DNA from: Fretibacter sp964410285
GTDB taxonomy: Bacteria > Pseudomonadota > Alphaproteobacteria > Caulobacterales > Maricaulaceae
Direction: 5' to 3'
Length of the DNA stretch: 64,000 nucleotides
Assembly (NCBI GenBank): GCA_964410285.1
Contig: CAYPFR010000007.1
Span: forward strand, 1 to 64,000
Position 1 is the stretch's first letter, and each line of letters starts with the position of its first letter. Position numbers and translations under genes: made by a program. The notes beneath the pieces were generated by a model that was given only the letters and a program-made list of their open reading frames with translations, was not told where the DNA came from and ran no database searches. Shown in pieces: positions 43,635 to 53,015 of the stretch.

Positions 43635-45544
43635 TGGCCCATCATGACGATCTGATCGCCTCGGATATTCTTGGCTATCTTCAGGCGCAGGAAAACAAGT
43701 CTTTCCTGCGGTTCATCACCTGCGGCTCCGTGGATGACGGAAAATCGACCCTGATCGGACGGCTGCTCTATGACAGTAAGTTGATTTATGAAGATCAACT
43801 CGCGAGTATTGAAAAAGACAGTAAGAAATCCGGCACACAAGGCGATAAAGTCGACCTCGCGTTATTAGTGGACGGGCTCGCGGCAGAGCGCGAACAAGGC
43901 ATTACAATTGATGTCGCTTACCGGTTCTTCTCGACGGATAAACGAAAATTCATTGTCGCCGATACACCCGGCCATGTGCAATATACACGCAATATGGCCA
44001 CGGGCGCCTCAACGGCCGATGTCGCGATCTTGCTCATTGATGCGCGCTACGGCGTTCAAGAACAAACCCGCCGCCATGCCTATATCGTCTCTCTGCTGGG
44101 CGTGAAACATGTCGTTGTCGCGATCAATAAAATGGATTTGAACGGCTTTGACCAGAGCGTTTACAATGACATTGAAGTCGAACTTCGCAGCTTTGCTAAA
44201 AACCTAAACTTTACCGATATTACCTGTATACCGATCTCGGCGCTGGATGGGGATAATGTCACAACCAAATCGGAGAAATCTGACTGGTATAAAGGGCCTG
44301 CTCTTTTGGAGTATCTGGAGGATGTCGATGTCGAGGGTCGCGCGCGAGACGCCGCCTTTCGCCTGCCTGTGCAATGGGTGAACCGGCCTAACCTTGATTT
44401 TAGGGGCTTCTCCGGCACGGTGGCCTCAGGCGAAATTCATCTAGGCGACGAAATTATCGTTATTCCGTCAGGTAAGCGCACCAAAGTCAAAGAGATTGTC
44501 ACCTTTGACGGTAAGCTAAAAACTGCGACTGAGGATATGGCCGTCACCCTGACCTTAAAGGATGAGATTGACATCTCGCGCGGGGATATAATTTGCAAAA
44601 CCGATAACCCCGCAGAGCAAGCCGATCAGTTTCAGGCGCATATCCTTTGGATGAGCGAAAAGGAGCTTTTCCCTGGACGGCAATATCTACTTAAAACAAC
44701 CAATAAAACCGTCCCCGCCAGTATTTCTATCCTTAAGCACCGGGTGGATATCAATGATTTTTCCGAGGTCGCCACCAAGACATTGTCTTTGAATGAGATC
44801 GGCGTCGCAACGCTTGGGCTTTCCGCGCCCATTGCTTTTGACCCCTATAGCGACAACCGCAATACGGGCAGCTTTATCCTGATTGATCGTCAAAGCAATG
44901 AAACGGTTGGGGCGGGTATGCTGGACTTTGCCCTGCGCCGCGCCAAAAATGTGGTCTGGCAGGACATGGATGTTAGCAAAGCCGCGCGGGCTTCGCAGAA
45001 GAACCAAAAACCTGGCCTGCTCTGGTTTACCGGCCTTTCCGGCTCTGGTAAATCCACCATTGCCAATCTGGTTGAAAAACGCCTTTTAGATTTAGGCCGC
45101 CATACCTATACGCTTGACGGAGATAATGTTCGTCATGGCTTGAACCGCGACCTTAATTTTTCAAAGGCCGACCGCGTAGAAAATATTCGCCGCGTCGGCG
45201 AGGTCGCCAAGCTTATGGTTGATGCTGGCTTGATCGCGATCGCCTCTTTCATCTCGCCCTTTCGGGCAGAGCGTCAAATGGCGCGCGGCCTATTAGAGGA
45301 TAGCGAATTTATCGAAATTTTTATCGACACCCCGCTGGAGGTAGCCGAAGCGCGCGACGTCAAAGGGCTTTACGCCAAAGCGCGGGCAGGCGAGATCAAG
45401 AATTTTACGGGCATTGATAGCGAATATCAGCCGCCGGAAAATCCGGAAATCACAGTCAATACGGTCGATATGTCGGCAGAGGAAGCGGCTGAAATGATCG
45501 TAAAATATTTGCGGGAAAATGGCTGGCTGGAGACCCTAAGCTAG
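43634..45544 (+). CDS. cysNC: CysN-CysC: sulfate adenylyltransferase GTPase and APS kinase fusion
   Basis: This bifunctional protein (636 residues, NodQ type) activates sulfate to PAPS. The GTPase part has GSVDDGKST (31-39), DTPGHVQ (from D110) and NKMD (165-168), then an EF-Tu-like barrel. APS kinase begins near residue 450 with GLSGSGKST (467-475). It overlaps cysD by one base, and the pair is a complete PAPS-forming unit. PAPS reductase and sulfite reductase are not in the window. Confidence 0.96.
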   Translation: MAHHDDLIASDILGYLQAQENKSFLRFITCGSVDDGKSTLIGRLLYDSKLIYEDQLASIEKDSKKSGTQGDKVDLALLVDGLAAEREQGITIDVAYRFFSTDKRKFIVADTPGHVQYTRNMATGASTADVAILLIDARYGVQEQTRRHAYIVSLLGVKHVVVAINKMDLNGFDQSVYNDIEVELRSFAKNLNFTDITCIPISALDGDNVTTKSEKSDWYKGPALLEYLEDVDVEGRARDAAFRLPVQWVNRPNLDFRGFSGTVASGEIHLGDEIIVIPSGKRTKVKEIVTFDGKLKTATEDMAVTLTLKDEIDISRGDIICKTDNPAEQADQFQAHILWMSEKELFPGRQYLLKTTNKTVPASISILKHRVDINDFSEVATKTLSLNEIGVATLGLSAPIAFDPYSDNRNTGSFILIDRQSNETVGAGMLDFALRRAKNVVWQDMDVSKAARASQKNQKPGLLWFTGLSGSGKSTIANLVEKRLLDLGRHTYTLDGDNVRHGLNRDLNFSKADRVENIRRVGEVAKLMVDAGLIAIASFISPFRAERQMARGLLEDSEFIEIFIDTPLEVAEARDVKGLYAKARAGEIKNFTGIDSEYQPPENPEITVNTVDMSAEEAAEMIVKYLRENGWLETLS

Positions 45545-45571
45545 GGGGTCAGCCGCGCGGCGCGAGACTCG

Positions 45572-46459
45572 CTAAAAGTCCAAAATCGCAGGTCTCTCCC
45601 AGCCTCGGCGCAGACAGGCAGCGAGCACTGTATTGCGCAAAAGACAGGCAATGGTCATTGGGCCAACCCCGCCCGGAACAGGCGTGATTGAGCCTGCCAC
45701 GGCGCGGGCAGCGCGATAATCGACATCCCCAACAAGGCGGGTTTTACCCTCGTATTTTTTTGACGGTACGCGGTTAATCCCTACATCAATAACGCAGGTC
45801 CCAGGCTTAATCCACTCGGCCTGCACCATTTGCGGGCGGCCCACAGCGGGCACAAGAATATCAGCCCCGCGGCAGACTTCTGCGATGTCTTGCGTGCGCG
45901 AATGGGCGATTGTGACAGTGCAGTTTTGCTCGAGAAATAAAAGCGCGGCAGGCTTACCGACTAAAATGGAGCGGCCCAAAATCACGCAGTGCTTTCCCGC
46001 AAGGTCCCCGAGTTGGTCTTTGGCAAGCATCACGCAGCCCGTTGGCGTACAGGGCCGCAGTCCTGGCTTACCCAGCATAAGCCGCCCGGCAGATACCTCT
46101 GTTAGCCCGTCAACATCCTTATCGGGATGAATTTGCGCAATCACGCGGTCCGCATTCAGCCCCTTTGGCAGCGGCAATTGCACTAAGATGCCGTCTACCT
46201 CTGCGTCATTACTAAGCGCACGCACCAGATCAATCAGAGTGTCTTCATCCGTATCGGCGGGGAGCTTATGCTCCAGCGACCTCATGCCTGTTTCCACGGT
46301 AAATTTGGCCTTATTGGCAACATAGACCTGACTGGCCGGATCTTCGCCTACAAGCACAACCGCAAGCGTAGGGCGGCTTGGTAAAGCCTTCACGGCGTCA
46401 GCCACGCGGCCCCTGAGCTTTTCGGCATAGGCCTTTCCATCAATCCTGATCGCGCTCAT
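45572..46459 (-). CDS. folD: Bifunctional methylenetetrahydrofolate dehydrogenase/cyclohydrolase
   Basis: FolD (295 residues) interconverts methylene- and formyl-tetrahydrofolate. The active-site Y46 and K50 lie in PASQVYVANKAKF, with VDGILVQLPLP, GRSILVGKPAA (NADP site) and PGGVGPMT. It is convergent with cysNC and has no operon partners. Confidence 0.96.
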   Translation of the reverse strand: MSAIRIDGKAYAEKLRGRVADAVKALPSRPTLAVVLVGEDPASQVYVANKAKFTVETGMRSLEHKLPADTDEDTLIDLVRALSNDAEVDGILVQLPLPKGLNADRVIAQIHPDKDVDGLTEVSAGRLMLGKPGLRPCTPTGCVMLAKDQLGDLAGKHCVILGRSILVGKPAALLFLEQNCTVTIAHSRTQDIAEVCRGADILVPAVGRPQMVQAEWIKPGTCVIDVGINRVPSKKYEGKTRLVGDVDYRAARAVAGSITPVPGGVGPMTIACLLRNTVLAACLRRGWERPAILDF

Positions 46460-46690
46460 GATAAATCCTTACCTTAAGATAGACGCATTCTGAGCGCGTG
46501 ATAGCGAGCATTCTTCGGCGCCGCAAGCGGAACCGCCCAGAGTACGGCGGCGCAATCGCTACGTGCCTTCGCGCGGACTTTACGCTGCACGGGCCGCATG
46601 GAGAAAAGATTACAAACGCAGGACTTTGATGAACCCTATGTGAATGCGTCTTTCAGCCGCCCCTCAATTATGATATGCTAAAGGGCAACC

Positions 46691-48376
46691 ATGACCCGTA
46701 TTATAGCCCACTTCCTTTTGACCAGCGCGAGCGCGCTCGCCTTTTCATCCGCTGCATTCGCAAACTCGGCCTCCGTGCAGTCACGGCATATGGCCTTGCT
46801 GCCTGATATTCCCGCAGAGCAAATCGCGCGCGATGCCGAGCAAAGCTATGACAGCCAGACCGGTATCTTAACAGTTACGGCGCAAACCTTTGACCCCTTT
46901 GAACAAGACAGCACTTTGGCCGGTACCGCAGCCTTGCGGCTTGGTCCCGGCGCAGTGCCGCTAAACGGGAACGGCACACCCACATCCGGCGGGGCTTTTC
47001 TTGATCTTACGATGATCTACACGCGGCCCTCAAATGATACCTACGATATTCGCGGGTTTGATCGCGCCGTCTATATTTCCGGCGAGCCGATTAGCCGCAT
47101 ACGCCAAGATATTCGCACGCTAGATTGCGCGTCCAATACAACCGAAGTTATCTATGAAGATAATTATTACGATTATCATGCCCCTTACGGCCTTCTGGCG
47201 GGGCTTTATCTCGCGCTGCCGCGTTACCGCGGACACAGAGGCTATTGGAGCGGGCAGTCCTATCGCCGCCCGCATCGAGGTTGGAGCCAGTGGCGCAAGC
47301 GTGCGCGGGATTATGGATATCGCGGACAGGGATATGACCGCCTTGAATATGACCGCTCAGCAGATGGGCGCTCAAGAGATGAACGCAGATATCAGCGCCG
47401 CCAAAGCGATAGGCGCCGCGGCCCTGAAGTGGGCAGCGGTGAAGGAAACGGACCAGGCGGCAGGCGCGCGCAAAATCGCCGCCGAACGCTGCATAGCGGC
47501 GACAATATCACGCTGGGCGGCTCCCGAGCACATAGAGAATATATCGACCGGCGCGGCGTGGACGTTGGCCGCGCCAATGACGGGGCGCGCAGCGCGCCTG
47601 CCCGCGTACAATCAAACACAGCGCGCAACGCCAGAAATGCGGCGCGAGACGGCACGGCCAGCAATAGAGAAGATAGAGTCAGAGGCCCCAGAAACAGAGG
47701 CGCCGGAAACAGAGACCCGAGAAGCAGAGGCGCCAGAGACGGCCGAAACACGCGGCGTGCAGGCACGGCTGCAGGCGTTTCAACGCCGGCCCCGATCGCG
47801 CGACAGCCCGCGCCCCGCCCGATTGCCAGAACCGCGCCGCCCGCCGCCGCGCGGCCAGCGCCTGTTTCAAGGCCTGCCCCCCCGCGTGCAAATCCACCCC
47901 GCGAGGCGCGCAGAGAGACGCCTCGGACGTCGCGGCGTGACAATCCGCGCAGCAAACGCTCTGACCGCGCCATAGACCGCGGCTTTAAGCGCAGTTCTCG
48001 CAAAAGCCGCAAGCACCTTAATTTCTTCCCTGCGCTGGGCGGCTATCAGCATCGCCAAAACAGCTATGCCGCCGTACAGACAGATTACCGCTGCGTGCGC
48101 GAAGAAAGTGTGACCCTGCATATCCCGCAAGAGCGGCTGGACGCAGCCCGCTTTGACGGCATGACATTGGTGTTAGTGGATAATGCCGACCGCGACGTCG
48201 CCGTCTATATTCCGCCCAATTACATTGAAGGGTTCCGCCAAGCAGCGCGGCGAAATGGCTCTGGCGGCAACTATTACGCGCCTAATAATAGTTATGGAAA
48301 CAGCCATGCGCCGCAATATCAGCCGCAAACAGCGCCGCTAACCTCTACTCCGCCAGCGGCCTATCCGCAAAATTAG
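46691..48376 (+). CDS. Exported Arg-rich protein of unknown function
   Basis: No known family is recognised for this 561-residue protein. A signal peptide (LLTSASALAFSSAAFA, cleavage after residue 24 or 25) leads to a 130-residue N-terminal domain, then about 290 residues of low-complexity Arg/Gly/Pro/Ala, then a C-terminal folded domain (about 455-525) and a Tyr/Asn/Pro tail. The only two cysteines outside the signal region are C146 (TLDCAS) and C468 (YRCVRE), flanking the Arg-rich part, so a disulfide may tie the two domains together. Its role may be to bind nucleic acid, peptidoglycan or anionic polymer in the periplasm; this is inference. AAGGGC precedes ATG 46691. Confidence 0.7.
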   Translation: MTRIIAHFLLTSASALAFSSAAFANSASVQSRHMALLPDIPAEQIARDAEQSYDSQTGILTVTAQTFDPFEQDSTLAGTAALRLGPGAVPLNGNGTPTSGGAFLDLTMIYTRPSNDTYDIRGFDRAVYISGEPISRIRQDIRTLDCASNTTEVIYEDNYYDYHAPYGLLAGLYLALPRYRGHRGYWSGQSYRRPHRGWSQWRKRARDYGYRGQGYDRLEYDRSADGRSRDERRYQRRQSDRRRGPEVGSGEGNGPGGRRAQNRRRTLHSGDNITLGGSRAHREYIDRRGVDVGRANDGARSAPARVQSNTARNARNAARDGTASNREDRVRGPRNRGAGNRDPRSRGARDGRNTRRAGTAAGVSTPAPIARQPAPRPIARTAPPAAARPAPVSRPAPPRANPPREARRETPRTSRRDNPRSKRSDRAIDRGFKRSSRKSRKHLNFFPALGGYQHRQNSYAAVQTDYRCVREESVTLHIPQERLDAARFDGMTLVLVDNADRDVAVYIPPNYIEGFRQAARRNGSGGNYYAPNNSYGNSHAPQYQPQTAPLTSTPPAAYPQN

Positions 48377-48380
48377 ATCT

Positions 48381-48415
48381 GCCCTAAAATGGAACACCCG
48401 AGTCCCATTTTGGGC
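48381..48415 (+). terminator. Terminator after the Arg-rich protein
   Basis: GCCC-T-AAAATGG (48381-48392) pairs with CCATTTTGGGC (48405-48415) apart from one bulged T, an 11-bp stem, followed by ATTTT. It begins five bases after the stop codon at 48376, a good fit for an intrinsic terminator. Confidence 0.6.
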
Positions 48416-48625
48416 ATTTTCCAAAATTGGGTCTGCCGATTTTGCGAAAATTAGGGCCAAACCCCTCTAAATCGCCTGAAAAGCGAGGTTTTGGGCTGGC
48501 ATGCAGCTTGCAAGACAAAAAGGGAATTGTAACTCGTCAGTTACCTTTTCCCGGGCAGGCCAATTGGAGGCCCACTGTTAGTCAAAACCCTACTTTTCCC
48601 CGTCCGTTGAGGCGGGGATTTTTTT
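48416..48625 (+). ncRNA. Candidate small RNA with strong terminator
   Basis: Between two terminators on the + strand lies a 210-base tract without a plausible gene. It can fold into several hairpins, including CCTC/GAGG with adjacent pairings, a perfect GTAACT-CGTC-AGTTAC stem (48529-48544) and a GGCC stem. It ends with CCCCGTC/GGCGGGG (48598-48617) followed by seven T (48619-48625), a textbook intrinsic terminator. The frame reported through here has no ribosome-binding site and runs through the terminator, so an RNA gene is likelier. It matches no RNA family that I recognise. Confidence 0.5.
48598..48625 (+). terminator. Strong intrinsic terminator
   Basis: CCCCGTC (48598-48604), loop CGTTGA and GGCGGGG (48611-48617) form a 7-bp stem with one G-T pair, then A and seven T. 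It ends the candidate small RNA, 135 bases before murI. Confidence 0.8.
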
Positions 48626-48759
48626 GCCTTATTGCGGCCTGCATTATGCGCTATCAGACATGGCAAGCATGAAGTGGACGATGACCAATACACCCCATAA
48701 ATTCTATAACCGGTCACAGCGGCTAAGACTTTGGTAATTCCGTTGGTACAAAAGATCAT

Positions 48760-49560
48760 ATGACCCACCGAGCACTCATTTTTGATTCCGGCGTTGGCGG
48801 CCTTTCTGTGGCGGCCGAAATTCGCAAGGCCTTGCCCGATCTTAAGCTGGATTACGTTGCCGATGATGAGTTTCGTCCCTATGGCAATAAAACTGCAGAG
48901 CAGTTACAAGCGCGGTTGCCCGCCCTTCTCAAAACGCTATCGCTGATGCTGCGACCCGACATTATTGTGATTGCCTGCAACACGGCGTCGACGTCGGCTT
49001 TGGCCCACATTCGTCGCTCCGTTGATGTGCCGGTTGTTGGCGTTGTGCCCGCCGTCAAGCCTGCGGCCCTTGCCACACGCACGGGAACCTTGGCTGTGCT
49101 GGGTACGCCCGGAACCATTGCCCAGCCTTATGTTGATGAATTAATCTCGGACTTTGCCGGCGGCAAGCATGTAATCTTGCAAGGCTCGCTTACCCTCGTT
49201 GACATTGCCGAGGCAAAGCTTTCTGGAAAGGCGGTCGACCACGCGAGGCTCAAAGCTGAGCTTGCGCCGCTTTTTTTGGGGCGGCGCGGAGCCGATATTG
49301 ACGCCGTCGTGCTTGCCTGCACTCATTTCCCGCTGCTGCGCGAGGAACTGCGCGCCGCCGCGCCCCAGACTGTGCAGTGGATTGATAGCGGTCCGGCGAT
49401 TGCACGCCGCGTCAGTGCAATACTCAAAAATCTGGGCGAGGCCAAAGCGCGCGCCGCCTATCCGCAAACGGCCTTTTTAATCGGCCCGGACACCTCTGCC
49501 GCTCGCAAGGCAGCTTTTGGGCAATTCGGATTTACGAAGGTCGCCGCGCTAAACCCGTAA
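48760..49560 (+). CDS. murI: Glutamate racemase
   Basis: MurI (266 residues) makes D-glutamate for peptidoglycan. The catalytic cysteines are C73 in IACNTAST and C187 in LACTHFPLL, with FDSGVGGLS at the start and YGNKT as further markers. It is transcribed rightward after the small-RNA terminator. The next gene, at 49602, is convergent. Confidence 0.94.
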   Translation: MTHRALIFDSGVGGLSVAAEIRKALPDLKLDYVADDEFRPYGNKTAEQLQARLPALLKTLSLMLRPDIIVIACNTASTSALAHIRRSVDVPVVGVVPAVKPAALATRTGTLAVLGTPGTIAQPYVDELISDFAGGKHVILQGSLTLVDIAEAKLSGKAVDHARLKAELAPLFLGRRGADIDAVVLACTHFPLLREELRAAAPQTVQWIDSGPAIARRVSAILKNLGEAKARAAYPQTAFLIGPDTSAARKAAFGQFGFTKVAALNP

Positions 49561-49601
49561 GGCCTGCCATTGGGCGTAGCAGCGGGCTAAATCAAAAGCC
49601 G

Positions 49602-50222
49602 CTAATGAAAGAAGTGGCTATAGCCAAACCATGCCGCCGCAACCACCCCGAAGAGGGCAATGGTCATCAGCGCGAAATGCTCTTTGAGCAAGCGCTCGGC
49701 CTGTGCGCCAAAGGCCCGCACAATACCTGCCACAAGAAAGAAGCGCAGGGACCGCGCCAGTACGCTGGCGGCAACAAAAACGCCGAAATTGATCTTAAGC
49801 GCCCCGCTCATGATCGTGATCACCTTATAAGGAAAGGGCGTCAACCCCGCGCCGAACACGCCTATACCGCCATATTGCAAAATTGTCTGACGGAAGCTCT
49901 CCATTTTTTCGACCTTACCCAGCTTTTCTAATACCGGCTGCGCGAGGGTATCGAAAAAGAACAGACCTAGAAAATAGCCAAAAATTCCGCCAAGCACGGA
50001 AAAGATCGTGGCTATGAGCGCATATCGCCACCAGGCTTCATGTTTAGCCTGCACCATCGGAATGAGCATAAGGTCAGGCGGGATCGGAAAGACCGAACTT
50101 TCGATAAAGCAGATAAAGGCAAACCAGCGCTCGGCAAAGCGGTGGCGCGCCAAAGCCTTAACGCCTTCATACCAATCATCTAAAAATGCAAATGCTCCGG
50201 TCATAAGGCTTTTTAATCCCAA
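49602..50222 (-). CDS. yqaA: YqaA-like VTT/DedA-family membrane protein
   Basis: This 206-residue protein has five or six hydrophobic helices and the VTT/DedA fold motifs FIESSVFPIPPDLMLIPM and GAGLTPFPYKVITIMSGAL. YqaA and DedA proteins are linked to lipid-carrier recycling and envelope homeostasis. It is convergent with murI and divergent from pstS. Its leader carries a terminator-like hairpin (50251-50273). Confidence 0.9.
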   Translation of the reverse strand: MGLKSLMTGAFAFLDDWYEGVKALARHRFAERWFAFICFIESSVFPIPPDLMLIPMVQAKHEAWWRYALIATIFSVLGGIFGYFLGLFFFDTLAQPVLEKLGKVEKMESFRQTILQYGGIGVFGAGLTPFPYKVITIMSGALKINFGVFVAASVLARSLRFFLVAGIVRAFGAQAERLLKEHFALMTIALFGVVAAAWFGYSHFFH

Positions 50223-50250
50223 TAGATAAAGGCGGGATTAAGGCCCGTGC

Positions 50251-50273
50251 AAAAAGGCGCCGCCTTTGCGGCG
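50251..50273 (-). terminator. Hairpin and T-tract in the yqaA leader
   Basis: On the minus strand CGCCGC-AAAG-GCGGCG (50273-50258) is followed by CC and TTTTT (50255-50251). It lies 29 bases upstream of the yqaA start and would stop leftward transcription before it, so it may be an attenuator or end a short transcript from the pstS side. Confidence 0.55.
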
Positions 50274-50284
50274 AGTTCACCATC

Positions 50285-50304
50285 CTCTCACAAATAATTG
50301 AGAG
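50285..50304. repeat. Inverted repeat in the pstS/yqaA intergenic region
   Basis: CTCTCA (50285-50290) and TGAGAG (50299-50304) form perfect 6-bp arms around eight bases. It is a candidate operator for either divergent gene but does not match the direct-repeat Pho box. Confidence 0.35.
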
Positions 50305-50375
50305 ACGCGGGGCCGTATCATTTTGACTCTTGGCGGGGCAGCTTTTAACAAAAGCGCAAATTTAAGGTATGCTCA

Positions 50376-51212
50376 ATGTCCCCGAAAACGCTGTCTCGCT
50401 TTATTATTTCGCTTTGCGCGCTTGTTCTGTGCGCCTGCGCAGCGCCCGAGCGCGTATCAATCTCGGGGTCTACGACAGTTCTGCCAGCAGTCTCTCGCGC
50501 CGCAGAGCAATTTACGATGGATACAGGCCAGCTCATTACCGTGAATGCGGGCGGATCTGGCAGCGGGTTCAACCAGCTAGCGGAGGGCCAAACCGATATT
50601 GGCATGATGTCGCGCGATATTACGGCCGGCGAGCTCGCCGATTTCTCCGCGCATAGCTTCACCCCAATTACCATTGGCCGCGACGCGGTTGTGCCCGTTG
50701 TATCCTCCGAAATTTATGATGCGGGCGTTCGCGAACTTAGCCTTGAAGACATTGCCAAAATTTACCGCGGGGAGATCTCCAATTGGGCCGAGTTGGGCGG
50801 TCCGGATGTCGAGATTTTCGTCATTGATAAAGAAGCCAGTTCCGGAACGCGGCAAACCTTCATGGAGATCGTTTTGGGCGATCCCAAAGCTGAAGCGCCC
50901 GCCGCTAATCTCGTGATTGGCTCTAATAATGAGGAGCAAACCGCCCTCACCCAAAGTAATGCAGCCATCGGTATGCTCTCTATTGCGTGGCTGAATGAAG
51001 ATGTGAAAGGTCTGTCGATCAAGACATCGTCCGGCCTGATCACGCCCACACTCGAGAATATTTCAAACGGGCGTTTTCCCATCGTCCGCGACCTCAATAT
51101 CATTGTCCGCGAGGATATTTCGCCAAGGGCGCAGGCCTTTGTGGATTATCTTTTAAGCCCTGCTGGACAAGTCTTTGTCGAGCGTTCAGGCTACATAAAG
51201 GCCGCGCCCTAG
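50376..51212 (+). CDS. pstS: Phosphate-binding lipoprotein (PstS-like)
   Basis: This 278-residue lipoprotein is the periplasmic phosphate binder of the ABC importer. The lipobox LVLCAC (cysteine 21) is followed by ISGSTTVLPAV and NAGGSGSGFNQLAEGQTDIGMMSRDI, which contain phosphate-contact residues, and KEASSGTRQTF. It is shorter than E. coli PstS, as in many PstS-like proteins. It starts the pstSCAB operon; an AAGG ribosome-binding site precedes ATG 50376. Confidence 0.9.
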   Translation: MSPKTLSRFIISLCALVLCACAAPERVSISGSTTVLPAVSRAAEQFTMDTGQLITVNAGGSGSGFNQLAEGQTDIGMMSRDITAGELADFSAHSFTPITIGRDAVVPVVSSEIYDAGVRELSLEDIAKIYRGEISNWAELGGPDVEIFVIDKEASSGTRQTFMEIVLGDPKAEAPAANLVIGSNNEEQTALTQSNAAIGMLSIAWLNEDVKGLSIKTSSGLITPTLENISNGRFPIVRDLNIIVREDISPRAQAFVDYLLSPAGQVFVERSGYIKAAP

Positions 51213-51234
51213 GCCGCGGTAAATAGCACCCAAA

Positions 51235-52152
51235 GTGACAATAACTCGCCGTAAACCGACACCTCATAAAAGCGCTCCCACCCGCTCAAAGCCGCGCCGA
51301 CGGTTTGAGGGTAGCTGGTTTTTTGCCGCCGCCAGCGCGGTTTTTTCCGCGAGCCTTACAGGCCTTATTTTGATTACGCTGGTCGTCCAAAGCCTACCCG
51401 TGCTTGGCAGCGCGGCAGATACGATTTTTACAACGCGCTGGAATCCCGCCGAAGGTGTATTTGGCATAATACCCATGCTCTTTGGATCGCTGATTGTCAT
51501 GACGATTGCCATGCTCATCGCCCTGCCCCTTGGCCTGCTGGCGGCGATCTATATTGCAGAGACCCGATCATTACGGCTGAAACGCGCGGCGAAGTCCCTG
51601 CTAGAAATTCTGGCTGGTATTCCCTCCATTGTTTACGGCCTCATCGGGGTCTCCTCTGTTAGTCTCTGGGTGGCAGATGCCTTTGATCTTCAATCTGGCA
51701 GAATCATTTTGACCGCAGGCCTTATTTTATCTGTGATGATCTTGCCGACATTTTTAAGCCTCACCGAGGACGCCATCAGCGGCGTGCCGCGGCGCTACCG
51801 CGAAAACGGCGCGGCTCTGGGGCTTTATCGACATGAGGTGATTAGCTCGGTTATTTTGCCTATTGCTGCGCCTGGCATTACCAGCGCCGCCCTTTTGGCA
51901 TTGGGGCGGGCGCTGGGGGAAACCATGGCGGTGATGTTGGTCATTGGCTCGCTAGACCGATTACCAGACCCGCTGTTTAATGTGCTAACCTCTGGGCAGA
52001 CAATCACGTCAAAACTCGGGCGTGAAGTTGCCGAGAGCGCCTTTGGCTCCGCCCATTTCAGCGCGCTTGTCCTCATGAGCCTTATACTCGTGACCCTGAC
52101 GCTCGCGCTCACCCTGGGCGCACGGCTATTGCAAAGACGAACGCTCTCATGA
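51235..52152 (+). CDS. pstC: Phosphate ABC permease PstC
   Basis: The 305-residue permease has six helices and the family loop EDAISGVPRRYRENGAALGLYRHEV with GRALGETMAVMLV. It starts with GTG 22 bases after pstS and overlaps pstA by four bases. It forms the heterodimeric channel with PstA. Confidence 0.93.
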   Translation: MTITRRKPTPHKSAPTRSKPRRRFEGSWFFAAASAVFSASLTGLILITLVVQSLPVLGSAADTIFTTRWNPAEGVFGIIPMLFGSLIVMTIAMLIALPLGLLAAIYIAETRSLRLKRAAKSLLEILAGIPSIVYGLIGVSSVSLWVADAFDLQSGRIILTAGLILSVMILPTFLSLTEDAISGVPRRYRENGAALGLYRHEVISSVILPIAAPGITSAALLALGRALGETMAVMLVIGSLDRLPDPLFNVLTSGQTITSKLGREVAESAFGSAHFSALVLMSLILVTLTLALTLGARLLQRRTLS

Positions 52153-53015
52153 GGAAACCTTACACATCACGGCGAGCGCTCAGCGAAACCATTTTTGCGA
52201 CGGCTATCAGGGCCGCGCTTTTTCTCTGCGCAGCGATCTTGCTCTTTTTGATCGGGACGATTTTATGGAAAGGCGGGCAGGCCGTGAACCTGTCATTTCT
52301 TTTCTCGCCCGCCTCGGATTTTGGCAAAAGCGGCGGGATTTTATACCAGCTGCTAGGCAGTCTCCTTATCGCACTGACAGCGGCGTTACTGGTTCTGCCT
52401 GCCGCTGTAGGGACCGCCATTTTCCGCCACAGCTATCAGCGAGCGGGCAAGGCCCAAGAAGCGCTGGATGTTTCGCTTTATGCGCTGAACGCCATACCGT
52501 CAGTGACATATGGCATTTTTGGATTGATCTTTTTTGTGAATATTTTGGGCACAGGCATTTCATGGCTCGTGGGGAGTATTATACTCGCGATTATGATGCT
52601 GCCAACGGTGACATTGGCATGCGTGCAATCCCTTCAAGCCATTCCGCCCAACTATTTTGAAAATGCTTTTGCTTTGGGTATGACCAGGGGCGAAGTGGTA
52701 CGGCGCGTGGCCCTGCCGCAGAGCGCTCACGGTATCGTGACAGGCCTTTTAATTGCGTTAGCGCGCGCCATTGGCGAAACAGCCCCTATCATGTTTATTG
52801 CTACCGCATTTTCCGGCGTGACTTTGCCGCAAAGCCCCTTTGAGCCCGTCTCGACCCTGCCCACGCATATATTGGCTCTCGCGCAGCAATCCACTGACCC
52901 TAGGGCGCTTGAAAATGCATGGGGCGCGAGCCTTACCCTTGTTATGCTAGCGGCCCTTTTTAGCTTGCTTGCTTATGGTGCGCGTTTATATCTGAATAAG
53001 ATGAGATATAAATAA
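52149..53015 (+). CDS. pstA: Phosphate ABC permease PstA
   Basis: The 288-residue partner permease carries the EAA-like loop SLQAIPPNYFENAFALGMTRGEVVRRVALP and ARAIGETAPIMFI. ATG overlaps the pstC stop (ATGA) and its own stop overlaps pstB (TAATG), so the operon is tightly coupled. Confidence 0.93.
   Translation: MRKPYTSRRALSETIFATAIRAALFLCAAILLFLIGTILWKGGQAVNLSFLFSPASDFGKSGGILYQLLGSLLIALTAALLVLPAAVGTAIFRHSYQRAGKAQEALDVSLYALNAIPSVTYGIFGLIFFVNILGTGISWLVGSIILAIMMLPTVTLACVQSLQAIPPNYFENAFALGMTRGEVVRRVALPQSAHGIVTGLLIALARAIGETAPIMFIATAFSGVTLPQSPFEPVSTLPTHILALAQQSTDPRALENAWGASLTLVMLAALFSLLAYGARLYLNKMRYK

Noticed and set aside
47640..47760. Repeat-rich stretch suspected to be a CRISPR or tandem array
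   Set aside because: Short GAGGCGCC-like words come from Arg/Gly-rich codons, without regular spacing.
47154..47975. 273-residue second + frame inside the Arg-rich gene
   Set aside because: Arises from repetitive GC-rich codons; lacks a ribosome-binding site and family features, and the other frame has a signal peptide and folded ends.
48427..48672. 81-residue frame through the small-RNA region
   Set aside because: Runs through a strong terminator and lacks a ribosome-binding site.
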